A model generated the notes under the pieces. That model had not been told where the DNA came from. It did not search any database and saw nothing but the letters and a program-made list of their open reading frames with translations. The position numbers and the translations under genes were made by a program. A DNA stretch of 64,000 nucleotides from Pseudoselenomonas ruminantium (GTDB lineage: Bacteria > Bacillota > Negativicutes > Selenomonadales > Selenomonadaceae), in assembly GCF_900113715.1 (NCBI RefSeq), contig NZ_FOQK01000005.1:1-64000 (forward strand). The letters run 5' to 3'. How positions within the stretch are numbered: position 1 is the stretch's first letter; each line of letters begins with the position of its first letter. Positions 46,478-56,200 of the stretch are shown in pieces.

Positions 46478-47435
46478 TTAAATTATCCTTTTTTCAATCA
46501 CCCAGGATGGCATAACATGATCCATAATCTTTATTTGATCAGCGCCACCGATATATACTCTACCATTTTCCTCCTGTGGAGCAACTTTACCTATATTTAA
46601 CCTTGTACCTTTTGGTATGCATATCTTAACTTCTTTTTGTATAGTATTCCCCCAACTCGGTAACAAAGCCAAACTTTCCCTTGCTGATTCTTTTGTTGCA
46701 ACAGGATTTGTAGTAACAAAAGAACCTAGCATATTAGCATTACCACCGTATGCTCTATATACTGTTATTGGCCTATCAGTTACTACTGTACGAAATTTTC
46801 CATCCAAGAAGCTTTCTACATCTTGTTTCCTTAATGTTGTATCTTTCTCGATTAAAGTCACAGCATCATCAATAGCTGTTGTATACTTTTCTAATTGTAG
46901 ATCTACAGCCTCTTCTTCCGTATATCCTAACCTTTTAAACAGCTCTTTTTTCTCTGTACAATATCCACTCGGATCATAATAATCCACTGGATTATTCGCA
47001 CAATAAGCATATAGATTCAGCCCATACCCGTGATATTCATCTTCCTGCGTGAATCTGGCGATGGCGGGATTATAGAATCTTGCCCGCAGGTAATACTGCT
47101 GGGTTATTGGGTCTAGCTGCTGACCGGTGTATTGGTAGCGGTTCGGGATTTTTTCTTCCGCTTCTATTGTATTACCGAATGCATCATAAGTGTAGCGATT
47201 CTATATTTTTCCTTGTTCGTCCGTGATGAATATGGTACTTCCCTGTTCATCGCTGGCGTAGTGGTACCAGGTTTTCTCAGGTTCGGATTCCCTTGCCCAT
47301 AGGTCGCTGGTGCGGATTAATCTTGTGATATTGCCATCTGTTTCCTCGGTTATCACTTCCTTGTTTTCGTTGAAGATGAACTGCACGAGTTTGCCGTTTT
47401 CTTCCATTTCGTAGCGCAGGCCTTCGGCATCGTAA
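46478..47435 (-). pseudogene. Displaced Rhs tip with toxin B (copy 1), amber-interrupted
   Basis: One frame runs from 47407 to 46478, broken by TAG at 47201-47203 where the homologous tip has AAG (Lys before NRYTYDAFGN). The Rhs part begins exactly at the end of the immunity remnant at 47436, contains EKTWYHYASDEQGSTIFI and the conserved YYLRARFYNPAIARFTQEDEY and YYDPSGY, and then changes to a complete-looking toxin of about 160 residues (TVYRAYGGNANMLGSF, LALLPSWGNTIQKEVKI, IPKGTRLNIGKVAP, GGADQIKIM). The YRAYGG..GG.DQ layout recalls Rhs/CdiA tip toxins of ADP-ribosyl/NAD-processing type, an inference only. A displaced tip of this kind is silent unless recombined into a full Rhs gene. Confidence 0.8.
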
Positions 47436-47664
47436 TTACTTATATTTCACTATCCATTCTATAAAATATTCACACGCTTTACTTTCATCATCAAAAACTT
47501 TCCTATCATTTTTTCTACCACGTTCTCCATAATATACTTCCCACTCGTTTTTATCGCTAATTTTTCCTATATAAAATTGATCCGATGGAAGTTTTAATGT
47601 TAATGTATACATATAATCAGGCACCTCCAATGCTTGTAATTTTTTTCATTTCTTCTATGTTCAT
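47436..47664 (-). pseudogene. Immunity gene for the TNT toxin, frameshifted
   Basis: The ATG at 47664 overlaps the TNT stop (ATGA). It reads MNIEEMKK and then leaves frame at a run of seven A (plus T47640-T47646); in the next frame it continues LQALEVPDYMYT..FYIGKI..EWEVYYGERG..DRKVF..ACEYFIEW. With six A the product would be about 75 residues and would align along its length with the intact paralogue at 49475-49726. Decay, a sequencing error in a homopolymer, or a phase-variable tract are all possible. Confidence 0.7.
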
Positions 47665-49280
47665 TTATAAATCAACACCCTTTTTAGTGAACCATCATTT
47701 AAAAGTTGTTCTACACTTTTAGGCAAAAGAAATTGAATACCACCTCCAGGCTTATTAAACCAAGGTGCAAATCCCCCAGCTTTTACATCTATTGGTTTTA
47801 CAACTTCAAAAATAGAATATGGGGTTTTTGCCGTTCTGGGATATAATGCACGATTTTCAAACGGAATTCCCTGAGGCGAAACAAATTTTCCTCTATCCGC
47901 ACCAAACCGATCCAATACTAACCTAGGATGTAAACAAACAACCTTCTTATTTATAACCCCGTCCTCCTTAGGCCACCATATACTGCCATCACGTTTTATC
48001 CAGCCCTTATTATAAATTTTTTCAACCACACTAGCCATATTAGCTTTTAACGCTGCACATTTCCTTTGCATACCATTGGCCATAAGTTTTTCTATATCTT
48101 CACGGGAAAAACCATTCAATTCATTTCTATCGGGTTTTATAATTAACTTATCATACCCACTCGGGTCATAATACTCCACCGGATTATTCGCGCAGTACGC
48201 GTAGAGATTCAGCCCATCGCCGTGATATTTATCTTCCTGCGTAAATCTTGCGATTGCGGGATTATAAAATCTTGCGCGCAGGTAATACTGCTGGGGTATT
48301 GGGTCTAGCTGCTGGCCGGTATATTGGTAGCGGTTGGAGATTTGTTCCGCTTTTTCGTTTCCTTCCACTTCGCAGCGCAGGCCTTCGGCATCGTAGCGGT
48401 TTATCTGGACATCGCCCGCTTTTGTCGTTACCTTGCTGGTTATGCGGAAGGCGTCATATTCGTAGGTGTTCTTAGCGTCTTGAAGCAAATTGCCAGCGTT
48501 ATCGTAGCGATAGGTTTCCACTTGGCCGTTGACGGTTTGACTTGTCAACCGGTTGTTGACATCGTAGATATACTGTTCCTCGATGTCTTTGGCCGTCCTT
48601 GTCAGGCGGTTGCCGGCGTTATCGTAGGTGAATCGTTCCGTATCGGTTGGATATTCCGCCTGCTGCAGGCGGTTGAGCTTGGCGTAGGTGTAGAGCGTTG
48701 ACCTGTCAGCTCGTTTTTCTCGCTGCGCTGGCCGTTGCCGCCGTAACGATAGCTGTTCTGCGCCAGTATCTTGTCCGGCGTGGCTACCGTCAAGCTGGTG
48801 ATGTTTTTGTCAGCATCATAGGCATTATCCTGCCACATTCCATTGGCATGGGTAATCTTTTTGACTGCGCCGTCTTTGTCATAGGTATAGCGGTAGTCCA
48901 TGCCATTGGATATAGCGGCGATCAGCTGGCCGTTCGGCGAATACTCATAGACATTACGCAAGTCTCCGGCTTTACGCTCGATAAGACTACCATAGACATT
49001 CCATGTATATTCATTGGTTATGTCGTTACGGTCTTGGAATTTTGACAGATTTCCGTCAACGCCATAGAGATACTGTTCCTGACTGCCATCCGGGTAAGTT
49101 ATGGATTTCAGATGGTTGTTGTCATCATAGACATAGATGCGCTTGTTGCCATTGCCGTCCACAGCTTCGGTAATGTTACCCGCGAAGTCGTAGGCGTAGT
49201 TTTCTTTTGCCCCGTCAGCTTTGCGGATTTCGGTGATGCGGCCCCAGTTGTCCAGTACATAACTGGTTTTGTTGCCGTCA
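47661..49280 (-). pseudogene. Displaced Rhs tip with TNT-type NAD glycohydrolase toxin
   Basis: Rhs text starts at DGNKTSYVLDNWGRITE, next to an IS30 remnant, runs to a one-base deletion near 48698 (CAAACG becomes CAACG after ELTGQ), and resumes in the next frame through the conserved YYLRARFYNPAIARFTQED block to YYDPSGYDKLIIKP. The C-terminal about 130 residues are a TNT domain (DUF4237): LVLDRFGADRGKFVSPQGIPFENRAL, YSIFEVVKPIDVKAG, APWFNKPGGGIQFLLP. TNT toxins hydrolyse NAD+. The toxin frame itself (from 48548) is open, so the domain is intact though the upstream frame is broken. Confidence 0.85.
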
Positions 49281-49282
49281 CA

Positions 49283-49477
49283 TATCCCGTAACACCAAAC
49301 CGTGGCAAGGAATTTGCCAGGCATGCAGAATTCACTGAAAACCTTGGCGGATTGCCATTCTACTTTCCACAGCCACACCATCCTTTGGCAGAGATGAACA
49401 AACGAGAACATCCATGGCTTGCTAAGAGAGTACCTGCCCAAAGATGGCGTTGCAATCGGCTTGACAATCCGTCATTA
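49283..49477 (+). mobile_element. IS30-family transposase remnant (3' part)
   Basis: Plus strand reads RGKEFARHAEFTENLGGLPFYFPQPHHP and then, in another frame with one TGA for Gly, WQR-TNENIHGLLREYLPKDG. This is the catalytic C-terminal part of IS30 transposases (DNGKEFA..., PWQRGTNENTNGL). One frameshift and one stop show it is dead. It separates two immunity/tip cassettes. Confidence 0.8.
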
Positions 49478-49726
49478 TCGATTATTATAAAGTCCCATAG
49501 ATTGTGCTATTTCATTTAAGCTGTATATAAGATATTCACATGCATCATTTTCATTTGTAAAAATATGCCTATCAATTTTTACACCACGTTCACCATAATA
49601 CACCTCCCATTTCCCCTTAACTTTTCCAATATAATATTTATCTGCAGGGTCAATATCATCTATTGTATACAAATAATCCGGGATACCATCTTCATTTAAT
49701 TTTTCTATCATCATGTTAATATTCAT
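49475..49726 (-). CDS. Orphan immunity protein of the TNT-immunity family
   Basis: An intact 83-residue acidic protein with GGAAGGAGAGTTTTTT before its ATG. It aligns with the broken immunity gene at 47436-47664 (PDYLYT, YYIGKV, KWEVYYGERG, DRHIFTNENDACEYLIY). Its own toxin is gone; only a mosaic of Rhs scraps precedes it. It could still protect against a TNT toxin delivered by siblings. Confidence 0.75.
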   Translation of the reverse strand: MNINMMIEKLNEDGIPDYLYTIDDIDPADKYYIGKVKGKWEVYYGERGVKIDRHIFTNENDACEYLIYSLNEIAQSMGLYNNR

Positions 49727-49741
49727 AAAAAACTCTCCTTC

Positions 49742-49860
49742 CTCAAACAGCTATTTATAACCTGGTTATTGACATTGCAAACAGACTATCCCTCGATGTG
49801 CTGGCCGTTGCCGTCGCAATCATAACTGTAACGGTAATCCATGCCACCAGATTTATGTAT
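49742..49860 (-). pseudogene. Rhs micro-fragment mosaic
   Basis: About 120 bases read GMDYRYSYDCDGNGQHIEG, a stop, then VNNQV. Three separate pieces of the Rhs repeat (GMDYRYSYDRDG, DGNGQRIE, DVNNRL) are joined with the intervening text deleted. No function. Confidence 0.7.
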
Positions 49861-49900
49861 AAACCTAATCGATTTATATCAAATTCTTTTTCTCATTTTA

Positions 49901-50431
49901 TCAATTATCGCTCCGAGTTATCTTGGAATTATCTAAAAGAAAATCTATTCCATAATCTTTTTTAAACAATTCTCCTAACTGCAAAATTTTCAAATATAAA
50001 TTCTCGTTTGATGAAGACCATTTATGACATTTTATTAAGCTTTCTTTTCTCCTTATGATTGTTTCTCTTACTTTAGTAGTTAAAAGCTGTTCATTTAATT
50101 TAAAAGGCGCTTTATTTACCCTACTTGATTTGTTTTTATATAAATTGTAAAACCAAATCAAAATAACCAAATATATTTCATCATCCTTATCTTTTTCACA
50201 CATTTGACAAAGAGTTCTTTCTACTTCATCTTTAACTTCAATATAACCCTTTTGATATAACGGATATATCCCTTTATCAAATATGCTATCCCAATCTTGA
50301 GGTATCCCAGGTGCATCTCCAAACATATCCGATACAACTATTCTCCACTTTCCTCTCCCCTCTAACAATTTTATCAAATTACCTCTAGCTATTGTTTGTT
50401 TTACTAGTTCTTCAAAATCATTTATTTTCAT
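49901..50431 (-). CDS. Orphan immunity-type protein, family D
   Basis: A 176-residue AT-rich, helical, charged protein I do not recognise (MKINDFEELVKQTIARGNLIKLLEGRGKW). It lies directly after a 20-codon toxin tail (50435-50495), the position of an immunity gene. No membrane segment. Likely retained antidote to a toxin now deleted. Confidence 0.65.
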   Translation of the reverse strand: MKINDFEELVKQTIARGNLIKLLEGRGKWRIVVSDMFGDAPGIPQDWDSIFDKGIYPLYQKGYIEVKDEVERTLCQMCEKDKDDEIYLVILIWFYNLYKNKSSRVNKAPFKLNEQLLTTKVRETIIRRKESLIKCHKWSSSNENLYLKILQLGELFKKDYGIDFLLDNSKITRSDN

Positions 50432-50434
50432 ATT

Positions 50435-50495
50435 GCATCACTGCCTTACAATAATCTCACCGTTAAGACCATCTACTATTACATCAAATTTATAT
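50435..50495 (-). pseudogene. Toxin-D C-terminal remnant
   Basis: The minus strand reads CEYKFDVIVDGLNGEIIVRQ and stop, six bases before the family-D immunity start. It looks like the last codons of a tip toxin whose body has been deleted. Confidence 0.5.
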
Positions 50496-50870
50496 TCACA
50501 TCTCTCTATTCACTTGACTCTGGTCCATTACCGTTTTTAACTCATCCACAACAGTATTTTTTAATTCTACTTTTTCAGTTTCACTAATTTCAATATTTAA
50601 TTCTTCAATTATATCTTCACACTCTCCCATCATTTCTACAATATCGCCTTCTCTTTCTTTCCTGATATCAACATATGCTTTTACTCCCCCTACCAAAAGT
50701 GTTAATTTGTATACTTCATCTCTATTGAATTTCAAAATATTATCTGCTTTACAATAACGCAAATATATTAATCCTAACACACCACGTCTTAATTCGTCTT
50801 TTGAATATTTATTGTTTAATTTTACAATTGTTTTTTCTACTAACATTTCCAAACTTTTTATATTCTTCAT
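50496..50870 (-). pseudogene. Truncated family-B immunity gene (copy 3)
   Basis: The start at 50870 (MKNIKSLEMLVEKTI) has GAGGAGGATGTATCTA before it. The 124-residue product matches the first half of the 211-215-residue family-B proteins (ELRRGVLGLIYLRYCKA, VGGVKAYVDI) and then runs into the toxin-D tail, so about 90 residues are missing. It may or may not be active. Confidence 0.7.
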
Positions 50871-50891
50871 TAGATACATCCTCCTCATATA

Positions 50892-51675
50892 TCATTTCAA
50901 CAGTTCTCGTTCACCAACTATCCATTCATCTGCAGGCCAGTCTTTAGCCAAAAGTTATTCGTAGGTGTTCCTGGCGTCTTGGAGCAAATTGCCAGCGTTA
51001 TCGTAGCGATAGTTTTCCACCTGACCGTTGACGATTTGACTTGTCAACCGATTGTTGATGTCGTAGATATACTGCTCCTCGATGTCCTTGGCCGTCCTTG
51101 TCAGACGGTTACCGGCGTTATCGTAGGTAAACCGTTCCGTATAGGCCGGATATTCGGCCTGTTCCAGACGGTTCAGGCTGTCATAGGTGTAGAGCGTCTT
51201 ACCCGCCAGCTCATTTTTCTCGATTCTTTGGCCGTTGCCGTCATAGCGGTAGGTGTTTTGCGCGAGGATTTTGTCGGGCGTGGCTACCATCAAACTAACA
51301 ATATTCTTGTCCGCATCGTAGGCGATATCCTGCCACATGCCGTTGGCATGGATGATTTTCTGAATGGCACCATCGGCGTCACGGGCAAAACTGACAATTG
51401 ACTGGTCAAATTCATTGCATATATCAACCAGTTGATTTGACTTGTCAAATCGGTAGTTGACCTGTCGGCCGGTGATGTCGATCTGACTGATTTTACGTCC
51501 CAGATCATCATAGCGATAAGAAAGAAGCGTTCTGCCACTGGCTTTCTTGGCGAGCAGCAGGCCGTCGCGGTCATAGCTGTAACGGTAATCCATGCCGTTA
51601 GCTATCGCGGCAGTCAATCGACCCTTTGGGCATATTAGTAGGTATTACACAAATCACCTTTTTTCGCTCTATACG
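50892..51675 (-). pseudogene. Displaced Rhs fragment with toxin-B tail (copy 3)
   Basis: The Rhs text is open from 51617 (MTAAIANGMDYRYSYDRDG) to NLLQDARNTYE and a TAA at about 50955; upstream, to 51675, it is degenerate with frameshifts. After the TAA only LAKDWPADEWIVGERELLK and stop remain, the C-terminal 20 codons of toxin B (compare RWPKDWIVNDREVMK at 44690). The toxin body and the conserved Rhs end are deleted. Confidence 0.75.
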
Positions 51676-51688
51676 TGCTGTGTTGCAC
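51676..51688 (+). repeat. 13-bp repeat TGCTGTGTTGCAC (copy 2)
   Basis: Second copy of the repeat at 45479-45491, again at the outer edge of a truncated Rhs fragment and about 55 nt past the end of an immunity gene. Possibly an IS30 end; the following bases (CTAACTTGC) differ from copy 1. Confidence 0.4.
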
Positions 51689-51743
51689 CTAACTTGCCTC
51701 CGTCTCCACACTACTTCTCGCCAATCCAATATTCCTGTACCCA

Positions 51744-52043
51744 TTATTTTACAATATAAGAATTTATAATCTTACCAGTTCTTATATCTATATCATAGCC
51801 AACACCTATAAAATTAGCTGCAGTTATAAATTGATTGTGAAGGCTCATTCCCTCATATGGCATATTAATTTTATTTTTGTATTTTTCAGTAACACTTTCT
51901 ACTTGCCATATTATATTATTATTTTTATCAACACAATATATATTATTTATTGGTTCATCTTTCGATACAGGATCTAATAATATTATCTTCTTATCTTCAT
52001 AATATATTGTTTCTAAAATTTTATAATTATTAAAACCACTCAT
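51744..52043 (-). CDS. Immunity-type protein for the VgrG-Rhs toxin, family A
   Basis: A 99-residue AT-rich beta-rich protein (MSGFNNYKILETIYYEDKKIILL, NQFITAANFIGVGYDIDIRTGKII). It starts 26 nt after the toxin stop with GCGGGGGATTAAG upstream. No known immunity family is recognised. Position makes it the cognate antidote of the toxin at 52070-53293. Confidence 0.7.
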   Translation of the reverse strand: MSGFNNYKILETIYYEDKKIILLDPVSKDEPINNIYCVDKNNNIIWQVESVTEKYKNKINMPYEGMSLHNQFITAANFIGVGYDIDIRTGKIINSYIVK

Positions 52044-52069
52044 CTTAATCCCCCGCTAATAATCAACGC

Positions 52070-53293
52070 TTACAATTTTCTCTCATTTTTAAATACTCCA
52101 ATTCTTTTTCCAATAGTATCGAATTGAACTCCGCCTCCTCTCCCCCATCCATCTAACGGATTAACTATGCCAACTCGCAGACATTCTCCTTTAGGTATTT
52201 CTACATCACAAGTGAAAACCGGCTCTTTAGGTAATGCAAATTTTTCCTTTATTTGTTTAGGATTAAGCCCCTCCACATCTTCTCTTCTCATCATCCAGCC
52301 GCCTTTCATTTGAGATGTATTTTTATCATACACTCTAGCAAAAGTTGTGTTCTCTTCCAATTGAATCTCATGCACATCAGTTCCCGGCTTATATGGAGGA
52401 AGATAATCTGGGTCTTTACTTTTAAACCATTGATTAGCCTCTTCTGCTTTATATGTTCTAATTATCTTGGAATGTTCAGGCATACTCTTTAAAACATTTG
52501 CCTCATTTTCCAAATTTGAATATACATCGTTTTTCCGATTTGCACTATTACAATACCCACTCGGGTCATAATACCCCACCGGATTATTCGCGCAGTACGC
52601 GTAGAGATTCAGCCCATCCCCATGATATTCGTCTTCCTGCGTAAATCTGGCGATGGCGGGATTGTAGAATCTTGCCCGCAGGTAGTATTGCTGGGTTATC
52701 GGGTCTAGCTGCTGGCCGGTGTATTGGTAGCGGTTGGGAATTTGTTCTGCTTTTTCTACGGTGTTGCCGAAGGCGTCGTAGGTGTAGCGGTTCTTTACTT
52801 CGCCATTCTTTCCCGTGATGAATACGGTACTTCCCTGTTCGTCGCTGGCGTAGTGGTACCAGGTTTTCTCCGGTTCGGATTCCCTTGCCCATAGGTCGCT
52901 GGTGCGGATTAATTTTGTGATATTGCCGTCTGTTTCTTCGGTTATCACTTCCTTGTTCTCGTTGAAGATGAACTGCACGAGTTTGCCGTTTTCTTCCATT
53001 TCGCAGCGCAGGCCTTCGGCATCGTAGCGATTTATCTGGACATCGCCTGCTTTTGTCGTTACTTTGCTGGTCCTGCGGAAGGCGTCATATTCGTAGGTGT
53101 TGTTGGCGTCTTGGAGCAGGTTGCCAGCGTTATCGTAGCGATAGGTTTCCACTTGGCCGTTGACGATTTGACTTGTCAACCGGTTGTTGATGTCGTAGAT
53201 ATACTGTTCCTCGATGTCTTTTGCCGTCCGGGTCAGCCGATTCCCTGCTCGGTCGTAGGTGAACCGCTCTGTATATGTCGGATATTCTGCCTG
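52070..53293 (-). pseudogene. Toxin-bearing tail of VgrG-Rhs, cut off by an amber codon
   Basis: This stretch is in the same frame as the VgrG-Rhs gene and has no other stop; only TAG at 53294-53296 separates them. It contains the last Rhs repeats (QAEYPTYTERFTYDRAGNRLT, EKTWYHYASDEQGSTVFI), the conserved YYLRARFYNPAIARFTQEDEY and YYDPSGY, and a C-terminal toxin of about 160 residues: ANQWFKSKDPDYLPPYKPG, FARVYDKNTSQMKGGWMM, IPKGECLRVGIVNPLDG, WGRGGGVQFDTIG. No family is certain; the late GGGVQF echoes the TNT motif GGGIQF. Without readthrough or reversion the toxin is not attached to the spike. Confidence 0.8.
52557..52740 (-). repeat. Conserved Rhs end, four copies in the array
   Basis: About 185 bases encoding NRYQYTGQQLDP to YYDPSGY are nearly identical at 52557-52740, 48157-48341, 46965-47149 and 43270-43452. 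Directly after this block the sequence diverges completely into different toxins. This is the recombination-prone junction typical of Rhs tip exchange. Confidence 0.85.
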
Positions 53294-56200
53294 CTACAGT
53301 CGATTGAGGCTGTCATAGGTGTAGAGCGTTTGACCTGTCCGCTCATTTTTCTCGATTCTTTGGCCATTGCCGTCGTAGCGGTAGGTGTTCTTGGCGAGAA
53401 TCTTATCCGGCGTGGCTATCGTCAGGCTCGTTATATTCTTATCCGCGTCATAAGTGATATCCTGCCACATGCCGTTGGCGTGAGTTATCTTTTGGATGGC
53501 ACCATCAGCATCGCGGGTAAATTTGACAATTGACTGGTCAATTTCGTTGCATATATCAACTAAGTAATTTGACTTGTCAAACTTATAGCTAACCTGTCTG
53601 CCTGTAATATCAGTCTGGCTTATCTTACGGCCCAGCTCATCGTAGGTATAGGCCAAAAGCGTTTTGCCGCTGGCTTTCTTATTGAGCAGCAGGCCGTCTT
53701 TGTCGTAGGTGTAGCGGTAGTCCATGCCGCCTGCGATGGCCGCTATAAGCTGCCCATTGGGCGCATATTCGTAGCTATTACGCAGATTGCCTGCCTTGCG
53801 CTCGATAAGACTGCCGTAGACATTCCACTGGTACGTATTCGTTATACCATTGCGGTCTTGGGATTGGATTAAATTTCCATCGGCAGTATAAAGATACTGC
53901 TCCTGCGCTCCATCTGGATAGGTTATGGATTTTAGCTGGTTGTTACTATCGTATTCGTAGGTACGTTTATTGCCATTGCCATCGACGGCTTCGGTAATGT
54001 TGCCCGCAAAGTCATAGGAATAGTTTTCTTTTGACCCGTCAGCTTTGCGGATTTCCGTGATACGGCCCCAGCTGTCGAGGACGTAGCTCGTTTCGTTGCC
54101 GTTGCCATCAACGATGCCTGTGATATTGCCCTGGGCATCGTAGTGATAGGCCTGGCTGGCGCCACCATTGGTTGCGATCTTTGTCTGCCAGCCAGCAGCC
54201 GTATAGGCGTAGGCTGCGCCACTGCCGGCGGCAGTCTCTACCTTGATACGGCGGCCCGCGCGGTCATAGGCAACAGTTTCGAGCACCTGATCGTCAGTCC
54301 CGATGACTGTGGTCAGACGGCCAGCGCTGTCGTATCGATACCGATAGGTCATCCCCTGCGGCAGCCGGCGCTCGGTCACATTGCCCTCGTGATCATAGAC
54401 AAGCTCTTGTCTGCGCCCTTCGCTGGTGACGGCTTGCGTCCGCTGGTTCAACAGGTTGTAGGTAAATGATTGCGCCCGTCCGCAGTCATCGGCAATGCGC
54501 AGGATATTGCCGGCTTTGTCGTAGGTGAAGCACGTGGTATTCTTCTGTCCCGACGCATGGTCGATGACACATTCTGCCACCAGCCGGTCTGCTGCATCAT
54601 AGCCGCGCTGGATTTTACTGCCGTCGGGCAGCTGGATCTCCGTGATGTTGCCATTGGCATCGTAGGTATAGTGGGTATGCGACCACCAATTGCCCTTGCG
54701 TTTTTTGTTGAGCTCCTCTGCGCGGTCGATGAGACGGCCGGTTTTATCATAGCGATACGCAATCCGCTGGATTTCTTTGGCATTGATCTTACGTTCCTCA
54801 CTGGTTCGTTTGCCGATGCTGTTGTAGGTGTATTTGACCTCTGCCCCTAGATTATCCGTTACGCGTATCAGCCGGTTCTGCTTATCATAATCTTGGCGGA
54901 TGGTACGTGTCAGTCCGCTGGCACTAGTCTCGCTTTGCAGCGTAAGCCAGGTCTTTTCCTCGATGATATTGCCATGGATATCATAGGTCCATCGCCGCAG
55001 GCTATATTGGATAGCGCCATCTTTTTCTGCGACCGCCCTGCGTTCTTCAAGCTTATTGCCGGCCAAGTCGTATTTATAGGTTGTCGCATAAACCATGCCG
55101 TCACGGCTGGCTTCGAGCTGGCCAGCATCCTGATGATAGCTGCAGCGGCCTTTGGCATCATAGCGGGAGACTTCGAGCAGGTCGCCAGCTTCGTTCTTCA
55201 CCGTGGTGCGGCGATTGCCTGCATCATACGTATAGCTCATACCTGCGCCATCGTCCGTGGACGCATCATAGTGATTCGGTGTTACCCGCTTGCAGAGATT
55301 TCCCTCGGCATCATAGAAGCGCCGCTCCACACCACCATCGGGATAATGGATGCGGATTTTGTGTCCATCGGTGTCGTAGTCGTAAAGGGTGCCCTCGCCC
55401 TCTCCGGTTTCGGGGTCATAGGCCTCCGGATGGACTTCCTTGATAAGATTCCCTTCTGCATCATAGGTGCGGGCATAGACGATTCCCTCGGGCGCCGTTT
55501 CCAGGATACAGTGATCCATCGAGTCATAGATATAGCGGCTGACCTGCTGGTCAGCGCCCTTATCCTGTTCCTTGGGCGTGATATGCTTCTGCAAATTGCC
55601 CATGAGGTCATACTGCCAGCTTTCCATATGCCCCAGCGCATCGGTATCGCAGGCCCGGTAGTCCATGACATCATAGCCAAAGCTGCGCTCACCGAATTCG
55701 CTTTGGATGCACATAAGGCGGCAGACCTTATCGTACTCATAGTTGAACCAGCCGCCCTCCGGCAGCATCATACTGCTCGGGACCGGCAGCGTTCCTTCAT
55801 AGCTATAGGTTGTTTCACACCCATTTACCGCCTGGGTCAGGACGCGGCCCCGAAAGTCATACTGCCAGCTTTCCTTTTTCCACTTTCCTTCGCCCAGCTT
55901 CGTCTCGCGGGCGATCAGCCAGCCATGCTTGTCATAGCGGTAGCGCACACAGCCACCCTCGCTATCCGTTTCCTCCTGCAGGCGTCCCTGCCCGTCATAG
56001 GCAAGCTGACGTGTCAATCCGCTGGGCAGTTCCTCGCGCAGCAGCTGGGAAGCTTCGTTGTATGTCCGCTTGGTTTCCCGTCCGAGCCGGTCCTTTTCAT
56101 AGATTACATTCTCCCGCTCATCATAGGCCTTTTCCGCCGTCGTGTCATCCGGATAGAAGGTTTTTTCCACCAAATGCTGCCGATTCCAATGATAGGTCAC

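Noticed and set aside
47201..53296. Pyrrolysine-type amber decoding
   Set aside because: No pylT, pylS or related gene is in the window, and the sites are Gln and Lys codons in sister copies; simple nonsense mutation is enough.
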